Shown: positions 1-10,173 of the stretch, piece by piece
Position numbering within the stretch: position 1 is the first letter of the stretch
Layout of the letters: the number at the start of each line of letters is the position of its first letter
Origin: Welwitschia mirabilis
Taxonomy: Eukaryota > Gnetophyta > Gnetopsida > Welwitschiales
NCBI GenBank assembly: GCA_051453625.1
Contig: JBOZIK010000001.1
Span: forward strand, 253,575,107 to 253,639,106
Direction of reading: 5' to 3'
Length of the DNA stretch: 64,000 bases
Made by a program: the position numbers and the translations under genes
The notes under the pieces: model-generated
The model's database searches: none
Told to the model about the DNA's origin: nothing
What the model saw: only the letters and a program-made list of their open reading frames with translations

Positions 1-315
1 TGTTGTTATTATTTACTACTATTGGCACACTGTTGAAATAATTTTAACATTATTTGTTACTAACATGCTATTATTGGGATAATACATGATTAGTTATTAT
101 TTTTCTTGAATGAAATTATTTAATGCTTATGTACCTTTCTTAATTACTACTCTGCATGTTAATTTGTATGATTAATTATTATTTCTCAATACTATTGATA
201 AAACATGATTATCTGTTTTTCTCTTTTAAATTTAAAATATCTTAATTTAGTTAATTAAATATGATTATACTAATGAAATTTGTCTAATTTTAGATATCAT
301 TAAAAAGAGGAAGAT
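1..315 (+). mobile_element. 3' internal end of a Ty1/copia element
   Basis: This AT-rich stretch has no usable ORF. Its last bases, TAGATATCATTAAAAAGAGG and the AGATTG that follows, are a decayed form of the TCATCATCAAAAAGGGGGAGATTG block that many plant copia elements carry immediately before the 3' LTR. I infer that the window opens inside the 3' non-coding end of a plus-strand copia element whose body lies to the left. Positions 1 to about 270 are assigned by position only. Confidence 0.45.
303..315 (+). promoter_or_regulatory. copia polypurine tract
   Basis: The purine run AAAAGAGGAAGA lies directly before TGTTAGT, the start of the copia LTR. It would prime plus-strand DNA synthesis. The minus-strand copy has the matching tract at 53271-53285. 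Confidence 0.5.
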
Positions 316-324
316 TGTTAGTAA

Positions 325-355
325 NNNNNNNNNNNNNNNNNNNNNNNNNNNNNNN
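325..355. other. assembly gap (31 N)
   Basis: Undetermined bases inside the first segment of the copia LTR. Confidence 0.99.
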
Positions 356-395
356 TATTTTAATAATTCCACTTGTCAAATATATTGTGCTATTG

Positions 396-400
396 TGTAG
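396..400. repeat. target-site duplication of element 1, left copy
   Basis: TGTAG here and CGTAG at 11433-11437 flank element 1. They differ by one C/T transition. Joining the flanks restores a sequence that matches the uninterrupted copia LTR copy near 53.2 kb. Confidence 0.75.
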
Positions 401-1524
401 TATTGGGAAGTTAAACTATATGTAGTTGATAGGATATTTTGAGTAGTTTCAAAGGACATTATATAATTTTAAATAGAGTTTTGATAATAATGAAGAGCTA
501 ATGCAATTATTATAAAAATATATAATCTTCATTATGTTTAATAATATTTCAGGCAAATTATAATACTTTCTATTTGAAGAAGAGTTTAATGATTAAAGAG
601 ACTAATATAATGTAAGAAATGATTTTAAAAGTCCATCATTCACATAATAATTTAGATGATCATATAGATGATTGAAGTAAGCAAGCTAACTGGGATTCTG
701 ATTATACCAAATTGGAAGCTAATGTGGATCTCATTTGATATGGCACCCTCTTTTGTGTCGTCCAAATAACTAGTGAGATAACACCTAAAAAAATAACTAA
801 TGCATCAAACTCTATCTAACTTCTGTAAAGTGTCATGTACCTCTTATATGCCATTAGAATTTTTGACTATGTTTGTTAGGGTTTTCTATTTTTAAAGTCT
901 TGTTTGTAATAAATATCTCCTATACTCTTAACTCCGACTTTTATCTTCTATGGCATAAGAAATTATTATCACAAGAGATTGAAGGGTAGGAGATTCATCC
1001 ATTATTACTAAGAGAAGTCTTCCTTAGTATTGGGCTTTATTTTCTTCATTAAGATGCTATTGCTTTATAACATGAATGTTGATTTGAATTAATCAAAATA
1101 ATTTCTTTTCTTTATTTTCTTATGTATATCTCCCTTATAGTTTATGTTGATTATGATTTAGTGACAACTTCATTCTTGATATAAATCATAAGGACAACTT
1201 TTGTTAAGGTTAAAACTATTAGAATAGTTGTACTACATTGCATTTTCCATTCCACAACATAATATTACATGTTTTTCAAATTCTATTTGATGTACTTAAT
1301 GGCTCAGGTTGGTTAGGGTTTAGTAACATTTTCCCTTGATTAATCTAGTTTATATAGGGTCAATCTCTATGATAGGTTGATTTCATAATCAGATAGATAT
1401 TTCATTTAGAGTAGTTTTTGCATTTCCTTACATAATGTGTTTACTTTGCATTGTTTCTTGCATTATTATTTATTTTCATCTTTATAAAAGAAAATATAAA
1501 AATATTTCATTTGAAATAAATTCT
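401..1524 (+). repeat. 5' LTR of element 1
   Basis: It begins TATTGGGAAGTTAAAC (TG decayed to TA) and can be followed against the 3' LTR at 10174-11300, for example GGATATTTTGAGTAGTTT at about 430 and 10,204. The match is lost near 1524, where the helicase-bearing insertion begins. A short piece that resembles the LTR end reappears at about 2945-3040. The differences from the 3' LTR are many and mostly transitions, so the insertion is old. Confidence 0.8.
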
Positions 1525-1929
1525 CTTATAGATTTTGTTTTCTTTAATTAAAAATGCAGTAATCGAAATGTCTTACTCATTATTTGTATTTATTTTTTCT
1601 AAACATGATATCTAAACATATAATCTTTTGTAGAAAACAAATGCATATGAATTTAGATAAATATGATATTTAAACATATAATCTTTTATAGAAAATGCAC
1701 TTATAAAAATTTATTACTCATTATTTATATTGTTTTTATTGAAACACGCTATAAAGTCAATATTATCTTTAGGTAAAGATAAATCTAAATTTTTTTCCGT
1801 GAAGGTAATTAAAAATAATACAGGCATATAGCAAATATGAGTTAGTAATATTTCACTAATAGATAGAAATAATTCATTTTGTATCACTCAATACAAATGT
1901 ATATTATACATGAATTGGTGAATTATTAC
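1525..1929. other. AT-rich part of the insertion in the 5' LTR
   Basis: No coding signal. It holds a degenerate direct repeat: ATCTAAACATATAATCTTTT near 1610 recurs as ATTTAAACATATAATCTTTT near 1668. It lies between the LTR break and the helicase fragment and probably belongs to the same inserted piece. Confidence 0.4.
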
Positions 1930-2965
1930 AATAACAATGAATTCTATACTTCTAGGCTCACTAAATGTTGCTCCTCCTTCATCTGCTTCTCTAAGTTAAA
2001 ACCCTTGGATAATTTTTTGTATCTTTGCTTAGAGAATGAATGTAATATATTTAATGATTCTATGGAATTCACTCAAGAAAGAGCCATAAAGTCAGTTTTG
2101 GCATTTCCATGGGACTAATGTTAATACATGCTTTACTGAGTATCAACCCTTAAGATTTATGAATTATTAATGCCCATGCAAGTTTAAGAGCTAGGTGTTT
2201 TATTTGATCTCTAGAGAATGATATGATGGAAACTATATTTGGACTTGATTTATCAAAAGGAACTCTAGTATAGGTATCGAAGTCAACCATAACATAGGTT
2301 GGAAGATTATGTGGATTCTTTCTTGGAAGATAAACTATTAATTTAATAACATTCATAGACCCATTTAATAATCTAGATTTAGGTCATTTGTTCATAGTTA
2401 ACATGATCCTAGCTCATTGATAGAGAAGAAGCTCTATTTCTAATTGACCATTAGAATCATCATATCTAACTAAATCTCATGTCCTGTTTGCTACACATTA
2501 TGTAATGGGTGATTATGTTTGAAGCAAGAACTTTCTGTTATGAGAGAAAACCATATCGTTGATGGCAAATAGATGAACTAAATCCTAACAATCATCCATT
2601 CCATCTAATATGGAAGAAAGTTCGTACCTTACCATAGAAACTCATAATCATTATCTAAAGCTTCACCATCTCTTACATTCATTAGTATATTTTGAAATCT
2701 CTTCTGATTTGGATCATCACCTTTTTGTTTATAAACTACATCTAATACAATAACAGTATCAAATGATATCCATATTGCTTTCATTTCCTTAGTACCATTA
2801 TACAATGAACAATCCTTCACTAGAGATAACTATGCAAGATCATTTATTAATATGATAGGTCTTCCATCAAAACTGATGTGTTACTAAGTAGGAAATACCT
2901 CTTTATGTCTTTTGTCAATATTAAGCAACATCTTACTAGCTATGCATTATTTCTTACATTGTTGT
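1930..2965 (-). pseudogene. PIF1-type DNA helicase fragment, antisense inside element 1
   Basis: Hand translation of the minus strand gives consecutive blocks of the SF1B PIF1-like helicase family. They are MLLNIDKRHKEVF then SFDGRPIILINDLA (the GDxxQLPPV region, here decayed) near 2830-2930, FDTVIVLDVVYKQKGDD near 2715-2765, LVHLFAINDMVFSHNRKF near 2530-2580, LLNGSMNVIKLIVYLP near 2320-2370, YVMVDFDTYTRVPF near 2260-2300, and LALKLAWALIIHKS near 2150-2190. Family members unwind 5'-to-3' at G-quadruplexes and telomeres, or serve transposons. The N-terminal Walker A part is absent, and stops and a frameshift break the rest, so this is a dead 3' fragment. The IHKS form resembles ordinary PIF1 (IHKSQG) more than plant Helitron helicases (usually INKSQG). 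Its antisense position suggests a nested insertion or a captured gene piece. Confidence 0.8.
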
Positions 2966-3045
2966 TTATTATTGTTTATTTTTAGTTCTCTTTCTTCTCT
3001 TTCTTGCCGGCATTTTTGACTAAGGTTAATGTGTTTATGTGGACT
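2945..3045 (+). repeat. tail of the 5' LTR of element 1 after the insertion
   Basis: ATTTCTTACATTGTTGTTTA and AGTTCTCTTTCTTCTC match the 3' LTR near 11,219 and 11,287. The first block also occurs at about 1450, so the LTR end is partly present on both sides of the helicase insertion. The exact edge with the internal region is unclear. Confidence 0.5.
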
Positions 3046-3059
3046 TATAAGGATTTAGT

Positions 3060-3720
3060 AGCCATTCCCACTTCCATAGTTTAACATAAAATATACCTTG
3101 AAGATAATGTAAATCTAGTTAGGTAAATCCAAAGAAGACTAAATCTAGCCCTTAAACAAATCATTAAAATGAAATCATTAAACTAATGGATGCTAGACTT
3201 ATTTATGCCATTTTTAATAGTGAATGAATTAGCCCTTTGATAGAAGTACTTAAAAAAGATGGAAAGTGAAGAATGTGTATGGATTTTGGAAACCTTAATG
3301 AAGTAATAAAGAAAGATCATTGCTCTTTATCCTTTTTATATCAAATTCGAAATAGAATTTAAAAACATGCCTTTTATTATTTCTTGATGGGTATAGTGGT
3401 TAAAATCAGGTTTGTATAGTTAGTGAGGATCAAGAAAAAATAACTTCTACTTTATCTTTTGGAATATTTTCCTTTAGATGCATGACTTTTGGACCTTGTA
3501 ATGCCCTTAGAACCTTTGAACATGCAATGATGGGTATCTTTTTCAATATGGTAGAGGATTTAATTAAAATTTTTATGGATGACTTCTTAATTTTTGGTGA
3601 AAACTTTGAATAAATCACAGAAATCTTATAGAAAGTCTTAGATAGATGCATTGAAATTTATCTACATTTAAGTTAGAAGAAGAGTTTCTTTCTTATTTAT
3701 AACAGGATTTTCTTAGGTCA
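3060..3720 (+). pseudogene. reverse transcriptase remnant of element 1
   Basis: The degenerate frame reads HKIYLEDN, a QRRLNP-like block, NEIIKLMDARLIYAIFNSE, RMCMDFGNLNEVIKKDH, and further on VEDLIKIFMDDFLIFGE at 3550-3603. This is the Athila/Tat RT palm, with the catalytic pair as FMDD. RT copies the element RNA into cDNA within virus-like particles. Stops and shifts interrupt it: the usual FLDGYSGYNQ block is garbled near 3385. Coding homology starts abruptly near 3066, only some 60 bp after LTR-like sequence, so gag and protease were lost. Element 3 starts at the same point (58,681). Confidence 0.85.
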
Positions 3721-3879
3721 CCAAATTTCTGGTAAGGGAATTAGGATGGACCCTATAGAAGTAAGTATCACTAAAAACTTAAACCCTCTAAATAATATTA
3801 AATAAGATAAATATTTTTTTGATTACTATGATTTCTATTATTTCTTTATTTAGGATTATGTTAAAACTTGTAAACCCCT

Positions 3880-4360
3880 TTACTCATTATTTAAATGAAA
3901 CATGTCAACTTGATTTTGAAACATGTAAAGATAAAATCTCTTCTACACTTATAGTTATGAGATTCAATTAGAATAAATATTTTGAATTAATGTGTAATGC
4001 TAGTCATATTGCTATGGATGGGGTTTTTGATCAAAAATATCAGAAATATTTTAAATTTATATCTTATCATATAAAAACTTTATCACAAGATCAATTGAAT
4101 TACACTTCTACTAAAAATAAATGTTAGCCATAATCTTTTACCTTGATAATATTAAATACTATCTTTTAGGATTTTATATAAATGTTTACATAGACCATGT
4201 ATCTATTCATTACTTTATGACCAAGGAAGATTATAGCTCTAAACTCATTAGATAAATATTCCATATGCAAGAATTTAATCTCACCCTTATTGATGAAGCA
4301 AAAAAACATAATAGTATAGTAGATCATTTGTCATGACTTTCTTCTTCTCTTAATGATATT
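3880..4360 (+). pseudogene. RNase H remnant of element 1
   Basis: The frame near 3970-4120 gives FELMCNASHIAMDGVFDQK and then FKFISYHIKTLSQDQLNYT. This matches the Ty3/gypsy RNase H pattern in which an Asp of the DAS block (here NAS), a GxxLxQ block and a YxSxxL..AQ.NYxxTEKE block follow one another. The first catalytic Asp is Asn here, a G-to-A change. RNase H removes RNA from the RNA-DNA hybrid. It sits in the normal place between RT and integrase. Confidence 0.75.
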
Positions 4361-4499
4361 TTAATTAATGATTCTTTTTTATAACAAATAACTTTTTGCC
4401 ATCTCTACTCATCCTCCTCCTTGGTATGATGATATAGTAAATTATCTTATTATCATATAAACACCTTAACATTGAAGCCATAATCAAAAAAGTTTTTTC

Positions 4500-5640
4500 T
4501 CCATAGGATTGGTGATTATGAACAAAATGAGTTACATCTTTATCATAGGCACAAAGACCAAATCATGAGAAAATGTATGTCTAAATTAGACTAAATAGAC
4601 ATTCTTTATTTTACCATGGTGATGTATGTGGAGGACACTTTAGTAGATAAAAAACTACAATGAAAGTTCTTCACTCTGGTTTTTGTTGGCCTAGTCTCTT
4701 TTAGGATTCTTTTGACTTTGCTAGAATATGTGATGCTTGTCAACATTATAGTATTCTTACTCATTTTTATGATATACCACTTAAACCTATTCTATAGTGT
4801 AAACCTTTTGACTATTAGGGGATTGACTTTATAAGTCTATTAAACCATCTTCATAATAAGAATTACATGTTAGTGGCTGTTGATTATGTTATCAACTGGG
4901 TTAAATCCATTCCTACTATTACAAATGATGCCTAAACTATTTGCAATTTTGTTAGAACTCATATTTTTTAACATTTGATTTTCCTAAATTTATCATTAGT
5001 GATCATGGAACTCATTTCATGAATTATCTTTTTAAGAGACTTCTTTTATCTATTAGAATTAAACATAGAATAGCTTGTGTTTATCATCCTCAATCTAATA
5101 TTAAATATAAAAATGAAAATAGATAAATTAAAAAAATAATTAAAAAATTAATATTCATTAATAAGAAATTTGGGCTTTTAAGTTTTACAATGTTCTTTGG
5201 GCTTACCATACTACTTGGTATAATTATCTTGATTTTTTACCTCATGGACTTATTTACAAAAAGGTTTGTGTTTTACTAATTAATGTTTGATATAAATCTT
5301 ATCATTCTATTTATTAACTCAATCTTGTATCCTTAGATGAAAATCTTAAAACTTGATTAGCCCAACTTAATCATTTAGATAAAAAATGTACTCATGCTAT
5401 ACATCATTAATGCAATCATAGAGCCCAAGCTAAGTTCAAATATGATAAAAAGTTAACTAATAAAAAGTTTAAACCTATTCAACTTGTTCTTTTATACAAC
5501 ACTAGAGGACATCTTTTACACAATAAGTTGATCTCTAAATAGTTAGTTTTTTATCTTAGAAAAAGTACATTTTAATGGCTCAGTTGAGATTTTTGACTTA
5601 GACACTAGGAAGATTCATAAAGTTAATAAATAAAGGTTGA
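4500..5640 (+). pseudogene. integrase remnant of element 1
   Basis: The zinc finger is visible as HGDVCGGHF and CDACQHY (4620-4745). The core follows with GIDFISLLNH (first Asp), YMLVAVDYVINWVKSIP, SDHGTHFMNYLFKRLL (second Asp) and YHPQSNIKYKNENR near 5085-5125. In the last block the catalytic Glu position reads Lys (GAA to AAA), so strand transfer would be abolished even without the stops. The C-terminal blocks LVLLYNTRGHLL and AQ-EIFDLDT-like sequence near 5490-5640 resemble the Athila/Tat C-terminus. Integrase joins cDNA ends to the host chromosome. Confidence 0.85.
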
Positions 5641-6055
5641 AGATAAACAGGAAAAAAACATTTAATGTAATCTTAAATATGATAAAAGAACTTGTTTTGA
5701 AGCTTTTCCTCAATAAGGAGAACTTCCTTTCTACCATTGTCTGAATTCTTTCTTAGTCTATTCCTTTGATGGATGTTATGATACCACTTAATCATCTTTT
5801 AACTTGACTTTTGTGTTTGCTTTATGAAGTTACCATGAACAATACTCATTACTTGGGTAATTCATAGTGATAAGATCAACTTCAATCAATCTTAAGACAT
5901 TTGTACATCTATGAAATTCATTTTTAAGAAAGATGCCTTAGGTCTTGTATTCTTTCTTAATGGTATGAGGTCTTTGATTGTTTAGTTGTTCTTTTTAATT
6001 TTTCATTCCACTTCTTTACTTCATCTTTAAGAGTATATGGTTATGTGGGATTTAT

Positions 6056-6058
<3 letters not shown>

Positions 6059-6129
<71 letters not shown>

Positions 6130-6351
6130 NNNNNNNNNNNNNNNNNNNNNNNNNNNNNNNNNNNNNNNNNNNNNNNNNNNNNNNNNNNNNNNNNNNNNNN
6201 NNNNNNNNNNNNNNNNNNNNNNNNNNNNNNNNNNNNNNNNNNNNNNNNNNNNNNNNNNNNNNNNNNNNNNNNNNNNNNNNNNNNNNNNNNNNNNNNNNNN
6301 NNNNNNNNNNNNNNNNNNNNNNNNNNNNNNNNNNNNNNNNNNNNNNNNNNN
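6059..6351. repeat. (TG)n microsatellite running into an assembly gap
   Basis: About 35 TG units from 6059 to 6129, followed by 222 N (6130-6351). ORFs with alternating Cys/Val or His/Thr here are artefacts of the repeat. Confidence 0.95.
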
Positions 6352-7130
6352 ATTAGAGGCATTTCTTATTTCTCAAAATATTAGTTATCTCACATGATCA
6401 ATTTAATTTTGAGGATTAGAATGTATTTTGGGATGGAAGTCAATAAGTTTATCTCTAAGTGGATTCTGATCATTGCTTAGAGCATTAGATCTTTGATATC
6501 ATCATAATACCTACCTTATCAAGTGGAACTTTAAAGATTCAATACATCTTATCATGCATTATTAATTAGGTAGTTTTATAATTTTTTTCCAAGGGGATTT
6601 ACTAGGTTAGGATTTAGGATAGGTATACTATCTTTTTCATCTTCCTAGTTGTCCATTTTTCTTGTATTTTTTTTAGTTATTTAGACTGATTTTTCAAAGT
6701 TATCTTTGTAATTTTTCATCATTATTTTAGGACTTGATCATTTAGTAGTTTTCTTCTTCTTGTTTTTATTTTCACTCATGTTATTTATTAATAAAAGTTA
6801 ACTTTCTTTTAGTAGTTTGATTAGATGATGTTCTTTTAGATTTAAATATTGTTCCTTTAAATCTTTTTGAGTTCAACACATCTTCATTATTACTTTGAGT
6901 TTGAGAACATTTGTTGAGTTTATTTCATCATGATTCTTTCTATTTAGCACATTTTCATTACCTTATCTTTTCTCTTATTTTAAGCTTTTCCCATTCTATG
7001 AGATTTATTCATCATGATTTTTCATTATTTTTTATATTTTAGACTTTATAATAATTTTCTAATACCTTTATGCTGCTGAGCCTAACTTTTTTGAATAACA
7101 TCTTTATTTTTATAAGCTTTTTGAAAGCCT

Positions 7131-7201
7131 TATCATCCACTTGATCATCTAAACAATTAGACATTCTAGGGATGTCATTCAGATGACACGAGTGGATGAT
7201 A
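7131..7201. repeat. nested inverted repeat with TCATCC arms
   Basis: The left arm 7131-7150 begins TATCATCCACT, and the right arm 7181-7201 is its near reverse complement (about 17 of 20 pairs). The 30-nt loop holds a smaller inverted pair, GACAT (7160-7164) and ATGTC (7172-7176). The same TCATCC/GGATGA words recur in the LTR and 5' leader of element 2. Confidence 0.7.
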
Positions 7202-7749
7202 GTGTGATAAAATCATAATGTCAATTCTTTTCCTTTATTTTTCTTCATTTTGTAGCCTTTTCTCTCTGTTCTTTGTAAGTAACTCTTTACATTTGATATT
7301 CAATCACTTTGGACTTCTCACCTACTTGGATTATGTCCTAAATTATGAGATTTTATTACATTTTTAAAAATGAGATATGTTTCTATCTCCCTCATTATTT
7401 TTAATTTTTTCTCTCATTTCTTAGCCTATTGGATATAGCTTTCATATAAAATATTCATTTTCAAAAGCTTTTTTTGGAACAAATGGATCTGACTTTTATT
7501 GTACATTTTGTGAGATATCTGAATTTGTGCACTTTATAAGATAGAATTAGAACTTTATCTTTAAAACTTATTTTACACCACTAGCCAAAATGTAGTGGTG
7601 TTTATAGTCAAATTGATTAGCACAATAAGCTCTACACTTCTATTAGATTAATTTTACCATTTGAGCACTTACATTTTTTACCTTCTGTGAGGGCTACTTT
7701 TTTTATATTTTTAATTTTCTCTCATGTTTCATGCTATTTATTTGCATGT

Positions 7750-8720
7750 TTAGGTAATACGAGACATATTGAATTCATTAAGGGGGTCGAAGACATATTT
7801 TTGAGATTTTTGCTTGAAAAACCAATTTATGGGATTGTTTATAGGCTTTCGCAAGACACGTTTTAGTGATTTTTATCTTATCATGCATGATGAATATTAC
7901 AATGATGTTTACTATGTCATGCATGTAATGAACGAGATAGGAAAAGTTAGATCCTAATCCATTAACCCAGAATTCTAACCCACTTGTATCACTCATCATA
8001 GAGGGTGCAGAACCTGGTCATCCATCACCTCGATAGGCTTGATTCCTCTCTATAGAGATAACATTATATTCATATAAAGAGGTATTTTATTGGCTTTATG
8101 AGTAGGATCTATCTCGAGGTTGGGCAAGATTTATCTATTTATAGCTTATGTGGATTGTAGATGTACATGGATCATATTATACCTTAGAGATGAGAGATTT
8201 TTATAAGACCATGCATATCAAGTAGAGACTTGACACTTATGGATGGAGAGTTGACATGATTATTACCACCATTTATGGTTATGAAGTTTCTATACTCCTA
8301 GGTTACATAGCCATTGTTACAAAGTTAGGAGGTATGACCATTATACACATACACTCTAATGATGATATAGAGAAGAATTAAGCTTATGATATCATGTTGG
8401 ATATACTAGCATATGTTACAAGTGATAGGCAAGGCATTCTGGTTACACATTTGTTACCTACCTATAAGATCTTGCACAAAGGATTAATTCATATCATTAT
8501 CCCATTCTTTCATAATAGTCATGCGATAATGACTTATTTATAGATGGTAACAATCTTTCAACAGGGGGAGTAGATGGATCTACCAACATTCATATGAAGG
8601 AGACTGAGGAATATAATTGATGTGAGATATATTTAGACTTTGGGATATGGATTCCTTCTCTTTACTATATTTTATTGCTTTGGCATACTAGAGCCTATAG
8701 GTAAGTAGTAGCTTATGCAT
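7750..8720 (+). pseudogene. degenerate extra ORF downstream of integrase in element 1
   Basis: From 7950 one frame stays open over about 250 codons apart from TAG/TGA/TAA codons that could derive from CAG, CGA or CAA. It reads PLVSLIIEGAEPGHPSP, then GWARFIYL, VHGSYYTLEMRDFYKTM, YDIMLDILAYVTSDRQG and LLPTYKILHKGLIHIIIPF, followed by MDLPTFI. The order AR-F-Y, then a V-G-x-x-x-x-L block, then L-P-x-Y-x-I-LH and a LP-x-x-I block resembles the domain annotated as putative plant transposon protein, found with Athila/Tat-type elements. Its function is unknown. The place between pol and the 3' LTR is where Athila elements carry an env-like ORF. The family match is by eye only. Confidence 0.5.
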
Positions 8721-9241
8721 TTATAGACATTAGATCAATACCTATAGGAGATGGACATTCAAATTTTAAGAGAGGCTGAGAAACCATAAATTTGGAGACC
8801 TATAATAGGCATTACTTTACATTAGATATAGGATCTCATACTAGACATAGTTTAAGGGATTAAAAATACTATGGATTAAGGCTTTATAGAGCTCCAGTAG
8901 AGGATATCTACTATGAAGCAAATAATGACTACTTTGGCCTAGAGGATGACTAGTATAGAGTAGACAGTATTCATTGATATAGATGCATGACCGAGTATTA
9001 TGCATTAAGCATGAAATTATAGTAAATATCCCAAAGATAGTCTAAGTATAGGGAGATGAGACTACATAATCCAATAAAATAGTTATTATCACTTATTTCC
9101 TTGTTGATCATAAGTGACCTCCTCCTTCTCTACCGCATCCGAAGTTCATAAACTGAGTTTAGTTTTGCACAATAAGAGGAGTGACTTTTATTGTATTGGA
9201 TTATGTATTTTTCCTTTTATAAATTATACTAAAAAACTCAT
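8721..9241. other. non-coding region of element 1
   Basis: No clear frame. It may be the worn-out end of the upstream ORF. Confidence 0.4.
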
Positions 9242-9771
9242 GATTTTTATATATACATTATTTTTTTGAGTTATCATTATGGTGCACATTTTATTATTTT
9301 ATNNNNNNNNNNNNNNNNNNNNNNNNNNNNNNNNNNNNNNNNNNNNNNNNNNNNNNNNNNNNNNNNNNNNNNNNNNNNNNNNNNNNNNNNNNNNNNNNNN
9401 NNNNNNNNNNNNNNNNNNNNNNNNNNNNNNNNNNNNNNNNNNNNNNNNNNNNNNNNNNNNNNNNNNNNNNNNNNNNNNNNNNNNNNNNNNNNNNNNNNNN
9501 NNNNNNNNNNNNNNNNNNNNNNNNNNNNNNNNNNNNNNNNNNNNNNNNNNNNNNNNNNNNNNNNNNNNNNNNNNNNNNNNNNNNNNNNNNNNNNNNNNNN
9601 NNNNNNNNNNNNNNNNNNNNNNNNNNNNNNNNNNNNNNNNNNNNNNNNNNNNNNNNNNNNNNNNNNNNNNNNNNNNNNNNNNNNNNNNNNNNNNNNNNNN
9701 NNNNNNNNNNGATTTTTATATATACATCATTTTTTTGAGTTATCATTATGGTGCACATTTTATTATTTTAT
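9242..9771. repeat. direct repeat of 61 bp flanking an assembly gap
   Basis: The 61 bp at 9242-9302 recur at 9711-9771 with a single T/C difference, on either side of 408 N (9303-9710). This is the mark of a tandem array that was not assembled. Related words (ATCACTATGCACATCATTTA) continue after 9771. Confidence 0.8.
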
Positions 9772-9878
9772 TTTTTTAAGATATCACTATGCACATCATT
9801 TATGTTATTAAGATACTTCATGATGATGATTTTTTTTAATGATACTTCACAATTATTTTTATTGTGTACTAAACGTTT

Positions 9879-9889
9879 TAAGTGGGGGA
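9879..9889 (+). promoter_or_regulatory. polypurine-like tract upstream of the 3' LTR
   Basis: AAGTGGGGGAC stands out in AT-rich DNA about 285 bp before the 3' LTR. It resembles the tracts at 59462-59481 and 47439-47455. It could be a second plus-strand primer or chance. Confidence 0.3.
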
Positions 9890-10157
9890 CTAATAATTAG
9901 AAAGCATTTTAATGTTTACTGTATGATGAATTTTTGCATAGAAACCTATCTTACAAGAAGATTTTTTTAGCTTGTGATCCCCTTCATTGTCTAGATGACA
10001 TACAAGATGATAATACATACTCCACTTAGGTAAAATGTTCAGTTATCTATTTTTGATATTATTATTCTATATGATGAGATTTTTTAGTTGATTTTCACTT
10101 TAGTTAATTTGGCTTGTAATTGTAGTTGTTCACCCAACTTTATTAGGGACTGATAAG

Positions 10158-10173
10158 GCTAAGTAAGAGGCTA
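10158..10173 (+). promoter_or_regulatory. polypurine tract of element 1
   Basis: GGCTAAGTAAGAGGCTA directly precedes the TG of the 3' LTR. It corresponds to GGCTAAGTGAGGGGGGCTA of element 2, which supports both calls. Confidence 0.75.

Larger units (their letters stand above)
316..400 (+). repeat. Ty1/copia LTR, segment 1 of 3
   Basis: The LTR starts with TGTTAGTAA and is interrupted by an assembly gap at 325-355. The bases from about 366 (ATTCCACTTGTCAAATAT) match the minus-strand LTR copy near 53,230-53,250 with mostly G/A differences. The match stops at 400 and resumes at 11,433, which shows that element 1 was inserted here. The bases 396-400 (TGTAG) are one copy of the target-site duplication. 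Confidence 0.65.
5641..7749 (+). other. 3' non-coding region of element 1
   Basis: No protein homology was recognised on either strand. It holds a (TG)n tract with an assembly gap and a nested inverted repeat at 7131-7201. Athila-type elements often carry long non-coding or env-like DNA between integrase and the 3' LTR. Confidence 0.5.

Noticed and set aside
394-411. LTR start at 394 (TGTGTAG) or a primer binding site here
   Set aside because: Comparison with the 3' LTR and the TGTAG/CGTAG pair places the LTR start at 401.
1930-2965. Calling the helicase fragment a Helitron
   Set aside because: No Rep domain and no Helitron ends were seen, and the IHKS block differs from the usual plant Helitron form.
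6027-6397. ORFs of Cys/Val or His/Thr repeats
   Set aside because: They are translations of the (TG)n tract and of the N gap.
9266-9811. Long ORFs through 9,300-9,710
   Set aside because: They consist mostly of undetermined bases.
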